The notes under the pieces are model-generated. The model worked only from the letters and a program-made list of their open reading frames with translations. It was not told the DNA's origin and searched no databases. From Pelotomaculum sp. (lineage in GTDB: Bacteria > Bacillota > Desulfotomaculia > Desulfotomaculales > Pelotomaculaceae): 64,000 nt of DNA. The position numbers were made by a program, and so were the translations under genes. The number at the start of each line of letters is the position of its first letter. Position 1 is the first letter of the stretch. The stretch spans positions 1-64,000 of the forward strand of contig JAHDOA010000046.1 in assembly GCA_018435055.1 (NCBI GenBank), written 5' to 3'. Below are positions 17,873 to 26,568 of this stretch, in pieces.

Positions 17873-17993
17873 AATTAATAAAACCCTGCTGCATGATTTT
17901 GCGCACAGCACCCGGGTCGTCCTGGAAGAACATTGCCGGCAGGAAACCACCAGGTTCCTGGCGCTGTTTAAAAACGCTGTTGACAAAATCTAA
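17799..17993 (+). CDS. Out-of-frame C-terminal extension of the dynamin-like protein, or a separate 64-residue protein
   Basis: A 64-codon frame, shifted +1 relative to the dynamin-like gene and overlapping its last 74 bases. The product is a well-formed amphipathic helix (LDERLKRIIREV at its start, then HDFAHSTRVVLEE) ending AVDKI. It looks like the natural helical end of the GTPase, which would need a one-base shift near the GGAAAA at 17800-17805. Alternatively it starts at GTG 17799 with the GGGAGG at 17782-17787, giving a separate small protein translated by coupling. Confidence 0.5.
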   Translation: MENARHLDERLKRIIREVSIRTGGEINKTLLHDFAHSTRVVLEEHCRQETTRFLALFKNAVDKI

Positions 17994-18014
17994 TTTAAAA
18001 AAGGGGGTGTAGCT

Positions 18015-18314
18015 TTGGAACAAAAAAAGGAACGGGTTGTGGTTGAAAAAACCGGGGACGAGTTTATGCAGAAAATGATTGGTGATATTCTTCTGGGACT
18101 AAAAGCAAAAATGGTCCAGCCTGTCATGGACGGAAACGCTAAAATAGACTCCCGCCTGGAAGAATTAGCGGCCGGCAACCTGGCGCAGCACGCTGAAATA
18201 ATAAAACAGCTGGAAAAGCTGGAGGGCGATGTGCAAAAATTACCCCTGGTAATACTTACTGCTATTAGAGACGCCATCAACCAGGCCGGCGGAGGAAACC
18301 GGGATGGACTCTGA
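18015..18314 (+). CDS. Small coiled-coil protein of the dynamin-like operon
   Basis: 99 residues, TTG start behind AAGGGGGTG. Charged head, then a long helix with heptad character (KIDSRLEELAAGNLAQHAEI, about 46-65) and a second helix ending in a glycine-rich tail. No membrane span. It overlaps the next gene by 11 bases. I know no family for it; its place suggests it binds the dynamin-like protein or the membrane partner. Confidence 0.65.
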   Translation: MEQKKERVVVEKTGDEFMQKMIGDILLGLKAKMVQPVMDGNAKIDSRLEELAAGNLAQHAEIIKQLEKLEGDVQKLPLVILTAIRDAINQAGGGNRDGL

Positions 18315-18564
18315 AAAGCTGCGCACTCAATCTGAACTGGTCAGGTCCCTGGCATCAACTATACACAAAAAAATGATGGCGCCGTCCGCTGACAGGGCAG
18401 ATATAGTAAATAGGGAAATACAACAAATTAACCAGCGGCTGGCTGTACTGGAGAATGAACTAACCCAACTGTACGGCTCCTGCCGGACAACCCGGTTTTT
18501 AGCCTTTTCCCTGACGGGGTGCGCCGTCCTCCTATCCCTCGTATTATTTTATTTTGTGTCTTAA
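18304..18564 (+). CDS. Small tail-anchored coiled-coil membrane protein of the dynamin-like operon
   Basis: 86 residues. A helical cytoplasmic part with a coiled-coil stretch (INQRLAVLENELTQLY, about 43-58) is followed by one hydrophobic span (about 65-85) at the extreme C-terminus, so it is a tail-anchored protein. ATG 18304 follows GGAGGAAA and overlaps the upstream gene by 11 bases. It could be the membrane dock for the soluble dynamin-like GTPase. No family recognised. Confidence 0.68.
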   Translation: MDSEKLRTQSELVRSLASTIHKKMMAPSADRADIVNREIQQINQRLAVLENELTQLYGSCRTTRFLAFSLTGCAVLLSLVLFYFVS

Positions 18565-18587
18565 ATCAGGTGGATATGGCCAAATAA

Positions 18588-18648
18588 AAGGTTGCCGGTG
18601 TATTTTGCCGGCAACCTGAAACGGCGCCCTGCGCCGTTTTTTTATCCG
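18588..18648. terminator. Double stem-loop between convergent genes
   Basis: First stem GGTTGCCGG/CCGGCAACC, then AAACGGCG/CGCCGTTT followed by a T run. The second is a standard rho-independent terminator for the dynamin-like operon. The T run reaches into the last codons of the convergent gene ending at 18642. Confidence 0.8.
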
Positions 18649-18950
18649 TCTTTTTTTTCGCGGTCATTCTTCATCATGGCGTAAACAAAGGCGCTTGCTC
18701 CGGAAATAATCAGGACCTTGACGATAAAACCTATTGTCTCCGCCTTAAACCTTGCTTTTTCTTCCTTTAATTTTACTGCGGGATCTGATTTTAAATCTAT
18801 GTAGGCGCCCTTAGTTTCAAACAGGACCAGCTGCTTTTCCAGTTTTGCCATTCTTTCTTCATGTTTTGATATGCCGCTCATAAAACCTATAACCTGAATG
18901 GCCAGGAAAGCCAGGGCAAATAAAATTAGAAGCGTACGAGGGTTATTCAC
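18642..18950 (-). CDS. Small two-span membrane protein
   Basis: About 102 residues, GTG start eight bases after AAAGGAG. Two hydrophobic segments (about residues 5-22 and 72-92) flank a charged helical loop with KHEERMAKLEKQL. The last residues are basic and charged. It is convergent with the dynamin-like operon and shares its terminator region. No family recognised. Confidence 0.6.
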   Translation of the reverse strand: MNNPRTLLILFALAFLAIQVIGFMSGISKHEERMAKLEKQLVLFETKGAYIDLKSDPAVKLKEEKARFKAETIGFIVKVLIISGASAFVYAMMKNDREKKDG

Positions 18951-19165
18951 CAAACATTCTCCTTTTTTAGTGTTATTCCCCTTTGGCAAAAAACTGCGCC
19001 GGCTTTAATCAATTTAGGTTTGCATAAATCCAACTTATTCTTTATAATACTGTCGCAAATTATCAATAAAAATAGTAAGATTATTTAACTCTAATACAAA
19101 TTATAAACCACATCCAGGCATAACACAATCTGTAAGCATTTTTTCATATAATAACAATTTCAATA

Positions 19166-19174
19166 TGGTATAAT
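19166..19174 (+). promoter_or_regulatory. Extended -10 promoter element
   Basis: TGGTATAAT, an extended -10, 51 bases before the mutase start. No good -35 hexamer at 17 bases, which is tolerated with an extended -10. Confidence 0.45.
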
Positions 19175-19225
19175 TATCCTGACCAGTAAATTTGCTTAAA
19201 CAATAAAACGCTAAGGGGGTTGGCA

Positions 19226-20611
19226 GTGTTGGCAGATATTAACCCGCAAATCTTCCGGCAATATGACATCCGCGGGGTAGCAGAAAGGGATCTGCAAGAC
19301 GAAACAATCGAGCTGCTGGGAAAAGCATTTGGCTCTTATATTAAAAAATCAGGAACTAAACAGGTCTTAATCGGCAGGGATAACCGCCTCAGTTCAAACC
19401 GCCTGCGGGACGCGCTTACCAGGGGGTTGCTGTCCGCTGGCTGTGATGTTGTTGACATAGGCATGGTGGTAACTCCGGTCTTGTATTATGCCCGTATCCA
19501 CTACGGGATAGACGGGGGGGTAATGATCACCGGCAGCCACAACCCGCCGGAGGATAACGGCTTTAAACTGGCCCTTGGCGACGGTACCATATATGGCGAG
19601 GAAATCCAAAAACTAAAGCAAATGATGATTGCCGGCGCATACCCGGCCGGACAAGGCAGCCTGGCGGAACGGGACGCGCTGCCCCACTACCTGGCTATGT
19701 TAAAAGAAAAAATTGCGCTGGGTCCGCGCCGGCTAAAGGTAGCGGTTGACTGCGGCAACGGTACCGCTTCACTTGTGGCTGTGCAGATCCTGGAAAACTG
19801 GGGCTGTGAGGTTATCCCTCTCTACTGCGAATCTGACGGCTCCTTCCCCAATCACCAGCCGGACCCGGTCAAAACCGCCAACCTTACTGTATTAAGGAAA
19901 ACCGTTACTGATAAAGGAGCGGACCTGGGTATCGCCTTTGACGGCGACGCTGACCGGATTGGCGTCGTTGACGAGACCGGCGCGATCATCTGGGGGGACA
20001 TGATGATGTGCCTGTACTGGCGGGAAATCATGGCGACGCACCCCGGCGCGCAGGCCATTATCGAGGTGAAATGTTCCCAGGCGCTGGTTGATGAGGTCGT
20101 CCGCCTGGGCGGCAAACCCTTCTTCTATAAAACGGGGCATTCTCTGATCAAGGCAAAAATGAAAGAAATTGGCGCCGTATTTACCGGTGAAATGTCGGGG
20201 CACATATTTTTCGCAGACGAATATTACGGCTATGATGACGCCTTCTACGCCGCTGGCCGCCTCTTGAGGATACTGTCCAACAGCGACGAGCCGCTTTCAA
20301 AAATGCTGGCCGGCATACCCAAATATTATTCAACAGCGGAAACAAGGGTACCCTGCCCGGATCAGGATAAATTCAGGGTGGTGCAGAATCTGGTGGAGCA
20401 ATTTAAACGCCGGTATGAAGTAATCGACGTTGACGGTTTGCGGGTTCTGTTCGGTGACGGCTGGGGTCTGATCAGGGCTTCCAATACCCAGCCGGTCCTG
20501 GTGGCCCGGTGCGAGGCCAGGACTCCGGCAGGGCTGGAAAGGATTTGCGATATCATGATGGGCGCCCTGGAGCAATACCCCGAGGTTGGAAAGTTTAACT
20601 GGGAATACTAA
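19226..20611 (+). CDS. Phosphomannomutase/phosphoglucomutase
   Basis: About 461 residues of the alpha-D-phosphohexomutase family, which moves phosphate between C6 and C1 of hexoses. Visible motifs: FRQYDIRG at the N-terminus, the active-site serine in ITGSHNPP (about 101-108), magnesium-binding DGDADR (about 239-244), sugar-binding GEMSGH (about 323-328) and a C-terminal phosphate loop RASNTQP. GTG 19226 is chosen for its six-base spacing to AAGGGGG; TTG 19220 would be too close. It leads a group of sugar genes and may supply glucose-1-P or mannose-1-P for storage or surface glycans. Confidence 0.92.
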   Translation: MLADINPQIFRQYDIRGVAERDLQDETIELLGKAFGSYIKKSGTKQVLIGRDNRLSSNRLRDALTRGLLSAGCDVVDIGMVVTPVLYYARIHYGIDGGVMITGSHNPPEDNGFKLALGDGTIYGEEIQKLKQMMIAGAYPAGQGSLAERDALPHYLAMLKEKIALGPRRLKVAVDCGNGTASLVAVQILENWGCEVIPLYCESDGSFPNHQPDPVKTANLTVLRKTVTDKGADLGIAFDGDADRIGVVDETGAIIWGDMMMCLYWREIMATHPGAQAIIEVKCSQALVDEVVRLGGKPFFYKTGHSLIKAKMKEIGAVFTGEMSGHIFFADEYYGYDDAFYAAGRLLRILSNSDEPLSKMLAGIPKYYSTAETRVPCPDQDKFRVVQNLVEQFKRRYEVIDVDGLRVLFGDGWGLIRASNTQPVLVARCEARTPAGLERICDIMMGALEQYPEVGKFNWEY

Positions 20612-20682
20612 TTTTGAAGGTGTATCATATTTCCTCCGGCGCCCATATTATACACAAGAATGCTATAACCGGAGTGAGTTAG

Positions 20683-21708
20683 ATGGAATACACCGCCAGG
20701 GCTTCAGAATTAATTTACGCCCTTAAAAGCAATATGGCGGCGCAGATATACTGGCTAAAAAGCTGCCAGATCCTGAAGCCCGGCAATCCCGCCGACGGGG
20801 CGATCACCAGGTACCCGGATCAAGGCTGGGTAACGCCATATTTCTCCAATTTTGCGGCCAGGGCCATGCTGGAAGAGCCCTCCTGCTACCATTCAGTGGA
20901 ACGCTATCTGGACTGGTACTTACGCCACCTGGAGGAAAATGGTACCATCTTCGACTACCATTACGACGAGAATTTCCATGTCAAAACTGCCGCTCCCGAT
21001 TCCGAAGACGCTTATGCGGGGACTCTCCTGTCCCTTGCTTTTAACTATCACCAAAAAACGGGCCGCGATGACTGGATCAGGGAAAACCTCCCAGACCTGA
21101 AAAAAGTGGCGCAAGCCATTATAAACTTGATGGACCGCGACGGCCTGACATTCGCGTCAGCCGGCTACAGGGTAAAATATCTAATGGATAACTGCGAAAC
21201 ATACCGCGGCCTGGCAGATTTTGCGGTACTGCTTGAACATATCGGCGAACAGGAAGCCCCGTATTATAAGCTTAAAGCGAAAGCTGTCGCCAGTGGTATA
21301 GAGAAGGTCCTCCTGCACCGCATCTACAATTACTACCACTCAAGCAAAACCGGTTGGATTAAGCAGGTGATTAACTTAAAAAATTTTTACCCTGATGCCG
21401 CCTGTCAGGCCTTTCCCGTACTATACGGGCTGATAGAACCGGGATCAGGCCGGAGCGTCCGTCTTTACAATATTTTTAATGAGCGCCATGGCAACTGGGT
21501 TACTATAGAGCCACCCGATTACCCCTGGATGATCCTGGGCCTCTACGCGTGTCTCCAGGGGGATTACAGCAAGGCTTATGAAAAAATCCGCCACGCCAGG
21601 AAAGCGTATATTGATACCGGGTCCGGCAATTGGTTCTGCGCGGAAAGCGCTTTTTTCGTACTTACCTGCGCCAGGCTGATTAGGGACAGGGACAGATGGC
21701 TATATTAA
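20683..21708 (+). CDS. Six-hairpin glycosidase-like protein
   Basis: 341 residues. The chain is a series of paired helices with aromatic loops (WVTPYFSNFAA near 48, IFDYHYDENFHV near 89, PDSEDAYAGT near 106), which suggests an (alpha/alpha)6 toroid as in GH8, GH15 or GH88-type enzymes. The acidic pair DSEDAYAG could hold catalytic residues, but no family signature is complete. No signal peptide, so it would act in the cytoplasm. It lies between the mutase and the inositol-phosphatase-like gene. Function is unknown; a role in oligosaccharide trimming is inferred from context. Confidence 0.6.
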   Translation: MEYTARASELIYALKSNMAAQIYWLKSCQILKPGNPADGAITRYPDQGWVTPYFSNFAARAMLEEPSCYHSVERYLDWYLRHLEENGTIFDYHYDENFHVKTAAPDSEDAYAGTLLSLAFNYHQKTGRDDWIRENLPDLKKVAQAIINLMDRDGLTFASAGYRVKYLMDNCETYRGLADFAVLLEHIGEQEAPYYKLKAKAVASGIEKVLLHRIYNYYHSSKTGWIKQVINLKNFYPDAACQAFPVLYGLIEPGSGRSVRLYNIFNERHGNWVTIEPPDYPWMILGLYACLQGDYSKAYEKIRHARKAYIDTGSGNWFCAESAFFVLTCARLIRDRDRWLY

Positions 21709-21742
21709 CGCGCAGGCCGGAGAAAACAAAAGGAGCAAAACA

Positions 21743-22531
21743 GTGCAATATAATATTTATATCGATACCGCCGCCGCCCTGGCCAAAGAGGCCGGCGCGA
21801 TAATCAGGGACAAGTTCGGCGGGGACTTTGCGAGGGGATATAAATCATGCCCCTCAGACCTGGTGACAGAGGTCGACCGCAGATCCGAGTCACTCATTAC
21901 CGCAGGATTGAACGAAAAATTTCCCGGACATACCATTATCGGCGAGGAAAACAGCGGCGGCGTGAAAAATATTCCGGAAGGCTATGCCTGGTACGTGGAC
22001 CCGCTGGACGGCACCACCAATTTCGTCTACGGCATCCCTTTCTGCAGCGTTTCCATCGGGCTGGCCCGCAGCGGGAAAATGGTGGCCGGGGTGGTGTACG
22101 ACCCGTTCCGGGACGAATGCTTCTGCGCCGCCGCAGGATATGGGACAAGCCTTAACGGCAGGCCGGTAAAGGTAGACCGCGCCAGGAAAAAGCTCCAGGA
22201 GGCGCTCCTGGTAACAGGCTACCCGGAAAATAAAAAATTCAGCGCCCGGCTGCAGCGGATAAACTACCAGCAAGTGGCCGCAAGCTGCGGCAACCTGCGG
22301 GCGCTTGGGTCAGCCGCCCTGGAACTGGCTTACATATCCTGCGGTCGCCTCACGGGCTTCTGGGAAAATACGCTGATGCCCTGGGACGTGGCTGCCGGCT
22401 GGCTGCTGGTGGAAGAGGCCGGCGGAAAAGTTACCGGCATTAACGGCCATGCCCTCATCCTGGAAAATTATCTTTCCATCGCGGCCACCAACGGCCTGAT
22501 CCACGGGGAACTCTTAAAAACACTCCAGTAA
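21743..22531 (+). CDS. Inositol monophosphatase family protein (SuhB-like)
   Basis: 262 residues. Magnesium-site motifs are complete: GEEN (about 73-76), DPLDGTTNF (about 88-96) and WDVAAGWLLVEEAGG (about 211-225). The family removes phosphate from inositol-1-P, and also from fructose-1,6-bisphosphate, histidinol-P or glucosylglycerol-P in some bacteria. The GTG start follows AAGGAG. Placed between two putative glycosidase genes, it may dephosphorylate a sugar or compatible-solute precursor; the substrate cannot be read. Confidence 0.88.
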   Translation: MQYNIYIDTAAALAKEAGAIIRDKFGGDFARGYKSCPSDLVTEVDRRSESLITAGLNEKFPGHTIIGEENSGGVKNIPEGYAWYVDPLDGTTNFVYGIPFCSVSIGLARSGKMVAGVVYDPFRDECFCAAAGYGTSLNGRPVKVDRARKKLQEALLVTGYPENKKFSARLQRINYQQVAASCGNLRALGSAALELAYISCGRLTGFWENTLMPWDVAAGWLLVEEAGGKVTGINGHALILENYLSIAATNGLIHGELLKTLQ

Positions 22532-22635
22532 TACTCCCAATCCGCTATCTAAAAAATTCATATTTAAATATTTCTCAGCATTTTTCAATTTAAACAGGAT
22601 AAAAAGAGCATACTAATTATTAATCAATACCTAAA

Positions 22636-24648
22636 ATGGCGGTGGTGAATATAAGAAGTCAAAATTCCTTGCCTGAAATGCCCGCAGCGATCACGGGGAA
22701 TTCAAAAATGCTGGTGTGCCACAGAGAAAACGGCGAAATTTTCAGGCTGTTCTGGCCATACATTGAATACGGACAGCACCTGGGCCATTTTTGGCCCGGT
22801 ATCAGGGTCGCCTTCCCGGAATGGCAGGGTTTTACCAAGTGGTTCCACTTAAACATCTGGAAAAATACCCAGCGCTATATAGAAAACACAAATATTTTAG
22901 AAACGACACTGGTTAACCTTGCCCAGCGCCTGAAAGTAACTCAGAGTGACTTTGTCCTTCCTGACAGCGACATCCTGGTCAGGCATTATGAACTCATAAA
23001 TGAAGGGGAAAAAAACGAAAAAATTACTTTCTTTGTTTACTGCTCTTTTAACATCGAAGAATCAGCCGTACAGGACGGCGCCTACATTGATTTTTCTAAT
23101 AACTCGCTGGTCTTTTTCCGCAGAAACGTATACCTGGCCCTGGCCGGGGCCGGCTACCCGCTGGCCGGGTACCAGTGCGGCCGGCGCGGCGCCGCGTCCG
23201 ACCCTTTCCAGGACGCCTCCAAGGGATTTCTCCAGGGAACCCGCGATAACATCCTGCATAGCGCGGGCAGCCTGGCCTGGGATTTGGGCGAACTGGGCCC
23301 GAGGGAGCATAAAACCTTCAGCCTTTACCTGGCTGCAGGTGAAAACGAGGAACAGGCGCGGGCCCTTTTGGCTGAAGCTTGCTCAAAAGAAGGCGGGCTC
23401 TGGCTGGAGGAAACCAAAAAGTACTGGCGGGGCTGGCTGGAACCTGGCCTGCTCCGGGTTGAAGGACACGGGCACAGCGCGTTTAACAGGTCACTTTTGA
23501 CAATAAAGCTGCTTACAAGCAAAGAAACAGGCGCTTCTATCGCAGCCCCCGAGTTTGACCCTTATTATACTGCCAGCGGCGGTTATGGCTACTGCTGGCC
23601 ACGGGACTCAGTATTTATCACAGCTGCCCTGGACGAGGCCGGCTATCACGATCTCGCCGCCCAGTTTTATGGCTTTGCCGCCTCAATCCAAGACACGGAC
23701 GGCAGCTGGCGCCAGCGCTTTTTTACTGATGGTTCGCCGGCGCCATTCTGGGGGAAACAAATTGATCAGGTGGGTTCGGTGTTATGGGGTTACGGGCATC
23801 ACTACAGCCTTACAGATGATGAGGGTTTTATAAGAAAAATTTGGCCTTCGCTGGATGCCGGAGCAAATCATCTTTCAGTCAATATCCAGGAAAACGGCCT
23901 GCCCGCAGTAAGTTTTGACCCATGGGAGGATACATACGGCCAGGGGACATACTCTGCCGCAGCAGTATGCGGCGGCTTAAAAGCTGCTGCAGATATCGCC
24001 GGCTCGCTGGGAGAAAAAGAAAAGTCCGGGTACTGGCTTAAAAATTCTGAAAGAGTAAGGGAAGCCATCTTAAAATACCAGTGGTCTGACCGCCGCAACA
24101 GTTTTATACGCGGGGTCAACCACAAAGTCCACCAGGACCACTACAACCATATCCTGCACACGGGAGGGAAGGCTTACACCACAAAAGACCCCACCGGCCT
24201 TTATTTGACCCACTGGGCAGGGGAAGACGGGCGCATTGACGCCGCCCTGCTGGGCCTGGTCTTCCCCTTTGCTGTCCTGGCGCCGTCAGACAAAAGAATG
24301 GCAGCCACTGTCCGCGCTATTGAAGAAAACCTGTGGAACCACGATGTCGGCGGCATCCACCGCTATGAAGGTGACTCTTACCGGGGCGGCAACCCCTGGC
24401 TGATCACGACCCTCTGGCTGGCTATATATTATTGTGCCGCCGGCAACCGCAGCCGGGCGGAGGAACTCTGCCAGTGGTCCCTGGCCCAGGCCAATGGGCG
24501 CCAGCTCCTGCCGGAGCAGGCAGATAAACGCCACGGCGGCCCCGCCTGGGTGCTGCCTTTAAATTGGTCCCATGCCATGTTCGTGCTTGTGCGCCTGGCG
24601 CTTAACGGCAGGCTTTCACAGCCGGGCAAAACGCCACTGCCAAAATAA
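22636..24648 (+). CDS. Glycoside hydrolase family 15 (glucoamylase/glucodextranase-like)
   Basis: 670 residues. An N-terminal beta-rich domain (to about 270) precedes a helical toroid. GH15 marks are YGYCWPRDSVF (about 316-326) and the acid-bearing DPWEDTYGQG (about 425-434); the C-terminal GGNPWLITTLWLA also fits. GH15 enzymes release glucose from the ends of alpha-glucans, trehalose or dextran. No signal peptide, so an intracellular substrate such as glycogen or trehalose is likely. It follows the IMPase gene by 104 bases and may have its own promoter. Start ATG 22636; a GTG pair lies just downstream. Confidence 0.85.
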   Translation: MAVVNIRSQNSLPEMPAAITGNSKMLVCHRENGEIFRLFWPYIEYGQHLGHFWPGIRVAFPEWQGFTKWFHLNIWKNTQRYIENTNILETTLVNLAQRLKVTQSDFVLPDSDILVRHYELINEGEKNEKITFFVYCSFNIEESAVQDGAYIDFSNNSLVFFRRNVYLALAGAGYPLAGYQCGRRGAASDPFQDASKGFLQGTRDNILHSAGSLAWDLGELGPREHKTFSLYLAAGENEEQARALLAEACSKEGGLWLEETKKYWRGWLEPGLLRVEGHGHSAFNRSLLTIKLLTSKETGASIAAPEFDPYYTASGGYGYCWPRDSVFITAALDEAGYHDLAAQFYGFAASIQDTDGSWRQRFFTDGSPAPFWGKQIDQVGSVLWGYGHHYSLTDDEGFIRKIWPSLDAGANHLSVNIQENGLPAVSFDPWEDTYGQGTYSAAAVCGGLKAAADIAGSLGEKEKSGYWLKNSERVREAILKYQWSDRRNSFIRGVNHKVHQDHYNHILHTGGKAYTTKDPTGLYLTHWAGEDGRIDAALLGLVFPFAVLAPSDKRMAATVRAIEENLWNHDVGGIHRYEGDSYRGGNPWLITTLWLAIYYCAAGNRSRAEELCQWSLAQANGRQLLPEQADKRHGGPAWVLPLNWSHAMFVLVRLALNGRLSQPGKTPLPK

Positions 24649-24746
24649 TGCATATTTACTAATCCTGCAATCTTGTTACCTGTTTCCAGTATTATGCTCT
24701 TGATACGGTTGATCCACCCATATCGACGCAACAGCGAAGGTGTAAA

Positions 24747-25637
24747 ATGGTCAACAAGGGACCAGGCAGTAAAAAAATATATTTCCCATCTGCGGAAGAT
24801 AGCAGGATACTAATACTGAATCTCCTCTACATTACTGCCGGAGCGTTATTGATATCGTTCAGCCTGAATACCATCCTGATCCCTTACGGCCTGTTAGCGG
24901 GCGGTATTACCGGACTGTCCTTAATCTTTTTTTACCTGTTCAAAATTCCGGTTTTTATAGGCATACTGGCGCTGAACATCCCTGTTTTCTGGTGGGGCGC
25001 CAGAGAGATCAGCCGCAGTTTTTTCTTTTACAGTCTGGCCGGGACAGTCCTGCTCAGCGTCCTGCAGCCGGCGACTTACGGCTATATCCAGCCATTCCAG
25101 CTGGATATGGTCCTGGCGGCCGTTTTTGGCGGCGCCCTTAGCGGGGCCGGTTTCGGGCTGATATTCAGAGGACACGGCAGCACGGGCGGCACTGATATCA
25201 TCTCTGTAGTTATGAGAAAAAAGAAAGGGCTCGGCATCGGCGAGGTAACTTTTTATTCCAACCTTCTTGTTATCATTATATCGCTGTTTTTCTTTCCGCT
25301 TAATATCGGCCTTTACACCATCATATCCATATTTATCACCGGCAAAATGATCGATGTGATCATAACCGGCCTGAACATCAGCAAGTCGGTATTTATCATC
25401 TCCAACAAATCTGCCGAAATAAGCGTCAGGATTATCGGCGAACTGCACCGGGGGGTAACCCACCTCACGGGGGAAGGCGCTTATACCCGCCATCAAAAAA
25501 CTATCATAAACTGCGTAATCAACCGGTTTGAACTGGCCAGGCTGAAAAGGATAGTTGCTGAAACCGACCCTGACGCTTTTATGTATATCTCCGACGCCAG
25601 CGAGGTCCTGGGCCGGGGCTTTTCCAGGTCAAGATAA
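24747..25637 (+). CDS. YitT family membrane protein (DUF161 + DUF2179)
   Basis: 296 residues. Five hydrophobic spans occupy residues 25-195, with the conserved LLAGGITGLSLI and the GHGSTGGTDI loop. The last 90 residues are the soluble DUF2179 domain, with GVTHLTGEGAYT. Such proteins are frequent in Firmicutes and their transport role, if any, is not settled. Monocistronic by spacing; a hairpin-rich repeat follows at once. Confidence 0.88.
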   Translation: MVNKGPGSKKIYFPSAEDSRILILNLLYITAGALLISFSLNTILIPYGLLAGGITGLSLIFFYLFKIPVFIGILALNIPVFWWGAREISRSFFFYSLAGTVLLSVLQPATYGYIQPFQLDMVLAAVFGGALSGAGFGLIFRGHGSTGGTDIISVVMRKKKGLGIGEVTFYSNLLVIIISLFFFPLNIGLYTIISIFITGKMIDVIITGLNISKSVFIISNKSAEISVRIIGELHRGVTHLTGEGAYTRHQKTIINCVINRFELARLKRIVAETDPDAFMYISDASEVLGRGFSRSR

Positions 25638-25641
25638 AAAT

Positions 25642-25731
25642 AAACACACGGGGACTCACGGGGACGGTTCCCGTGTGTTTCCATTTTGGATGTAAATTTT
25701 ACAAACACACAAGAACCTTCCCCGTGTGTTT
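25642..25731. repeat. Pair of REP-like hairpins built on CACGGGGAC
   Basis: Two adjacent imperfect palindromes. The first runs 25642-25680, from AAACACACGGGGA to TCCCGTGTGTTT; inside it CACGGGGAC is repeated directly. The second runs 25703-25731, from AAACACACAAG to CCCGTGTGTTT. The two share the outer AAACACAC/GTGTGTTT ends. They could also end the YitT transcript, but lack a T run. Confidence 0.7.
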
Positions 25732-25779
25732 GCATTCATTTAGGAGAGCTTAAATGTTTTGGGATTTTTCGTCAACTAA

Positions 25780-25808
25780 TTGTAATTATACCCTTAAAAT
25801 TATATAAT
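25780..25808 (+). promoter_or_regulatory. Sigma-A type promoter for the ABC export operon
   Basis: TTGTAA, 17-base spacer, TATAAT, ending 49 bases before the ATPase start. Confidence 0.55.
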
Positions 25809-25857
25809 ACGCGCAAAACACAAAAGTAATTTAGATATACCTGAAAAGGCTGTTACT

Positions 25858-26568
25858 ATGAACAAAAATGTGCTGATGAAATTAATAAACATTACCAAAA
25901 CCTACGTTATGGGCGAGGTAACTGTAGAAGCATTAAAAGAAACGTCCCTTGAAATTTATGAAGGCGAGCTGCTGGTTATTTTGGGACCAAGCGGTTCGGG
26001 CAAAAGCACCCTGCTCAACATTATGGGGGGGATGGACCTGCCGTCCAGCGGCGAGGTCTATTTCGGCAGTGACAACCTCAGCCAGGCCGGTGAGGCTAAA
26101 CTTACCCAGTACCGGCGCAGCGAGGTTGGCTTTGTTTTTCAATTCTACAACCTGATCCCCGACTTAACCGCCAGTGAAAATGTGGATCTGGCGGCCAACC
26201 TGGTGGACAGCCCCCTGCCCACGGCTGAAGTCCTGCGGGAAGTGGGTATGGAAACGCGTATGGACCACTTCCCCGCCCAGCTGAGCGGCGGCGAGCAGCA
26301 GCGTGTCTCCATCGCCCGGGCTGTTGTAAAAAACCCCCGGCTGCTGCTGTGCGATGAGCCCACAGGTTCCCTGGACTCCCACACCGGCAGGCTGATCCTG
26401 TCGATGCTGCTCCACGTCAACAAGGAATACAACAGCACTGTGGTAATCGTCACCCACAACGCCGTCATTGGCGATATGGCGAGCCGGGTGCTGCGCATGA
26501 GCAGCGGCAGGATCGTGGAAGTCATAGAGAACGAATCCCCCCTGCCGCCGGAAAGGATTGAGTGGTAA
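25858..26568 (+). CDS. ABC transporter ATP-binding protein (MacB/LolD type)
   Basis: 236 residues. Walker A GPSGSGKST (about 42-50), Q-loop in FQFYNLIP, signature LSGGEQQR (about 141-148), Walker B LLLCDEPTGSLD and the switch His in VTHN are all present. The LNIMGGMD stretch after Walker A is typical of the MacB/LolD branch, which drives mechanical export or lipoprotein release rather than import. Its stop overlaps the permease start (TAATG), and a MacA-like adaptor follows, so it powers a three-part system. Confidence 0.92.
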   Translation: MNKNVLMKLINITKTYVMGEVTVEALKETSLEIYEGELLVILGPSGSGKSTLLNIMGGMDLPSSGEVYFGSDNLSQAGEAKLTQYRRSEVGFVFQFYNLIPDLTASENVDLAANLVDSPLPTAEVLREVGMETRMDHFPAQLSGGEQQRVSIARAVVKNPRLLLCDEPTGSLDSHTGRLILSMLLHVNKEYNSTVVIVTHNAVIGDMASRVLRMSSGRIVEVIENESPLPPERIEW

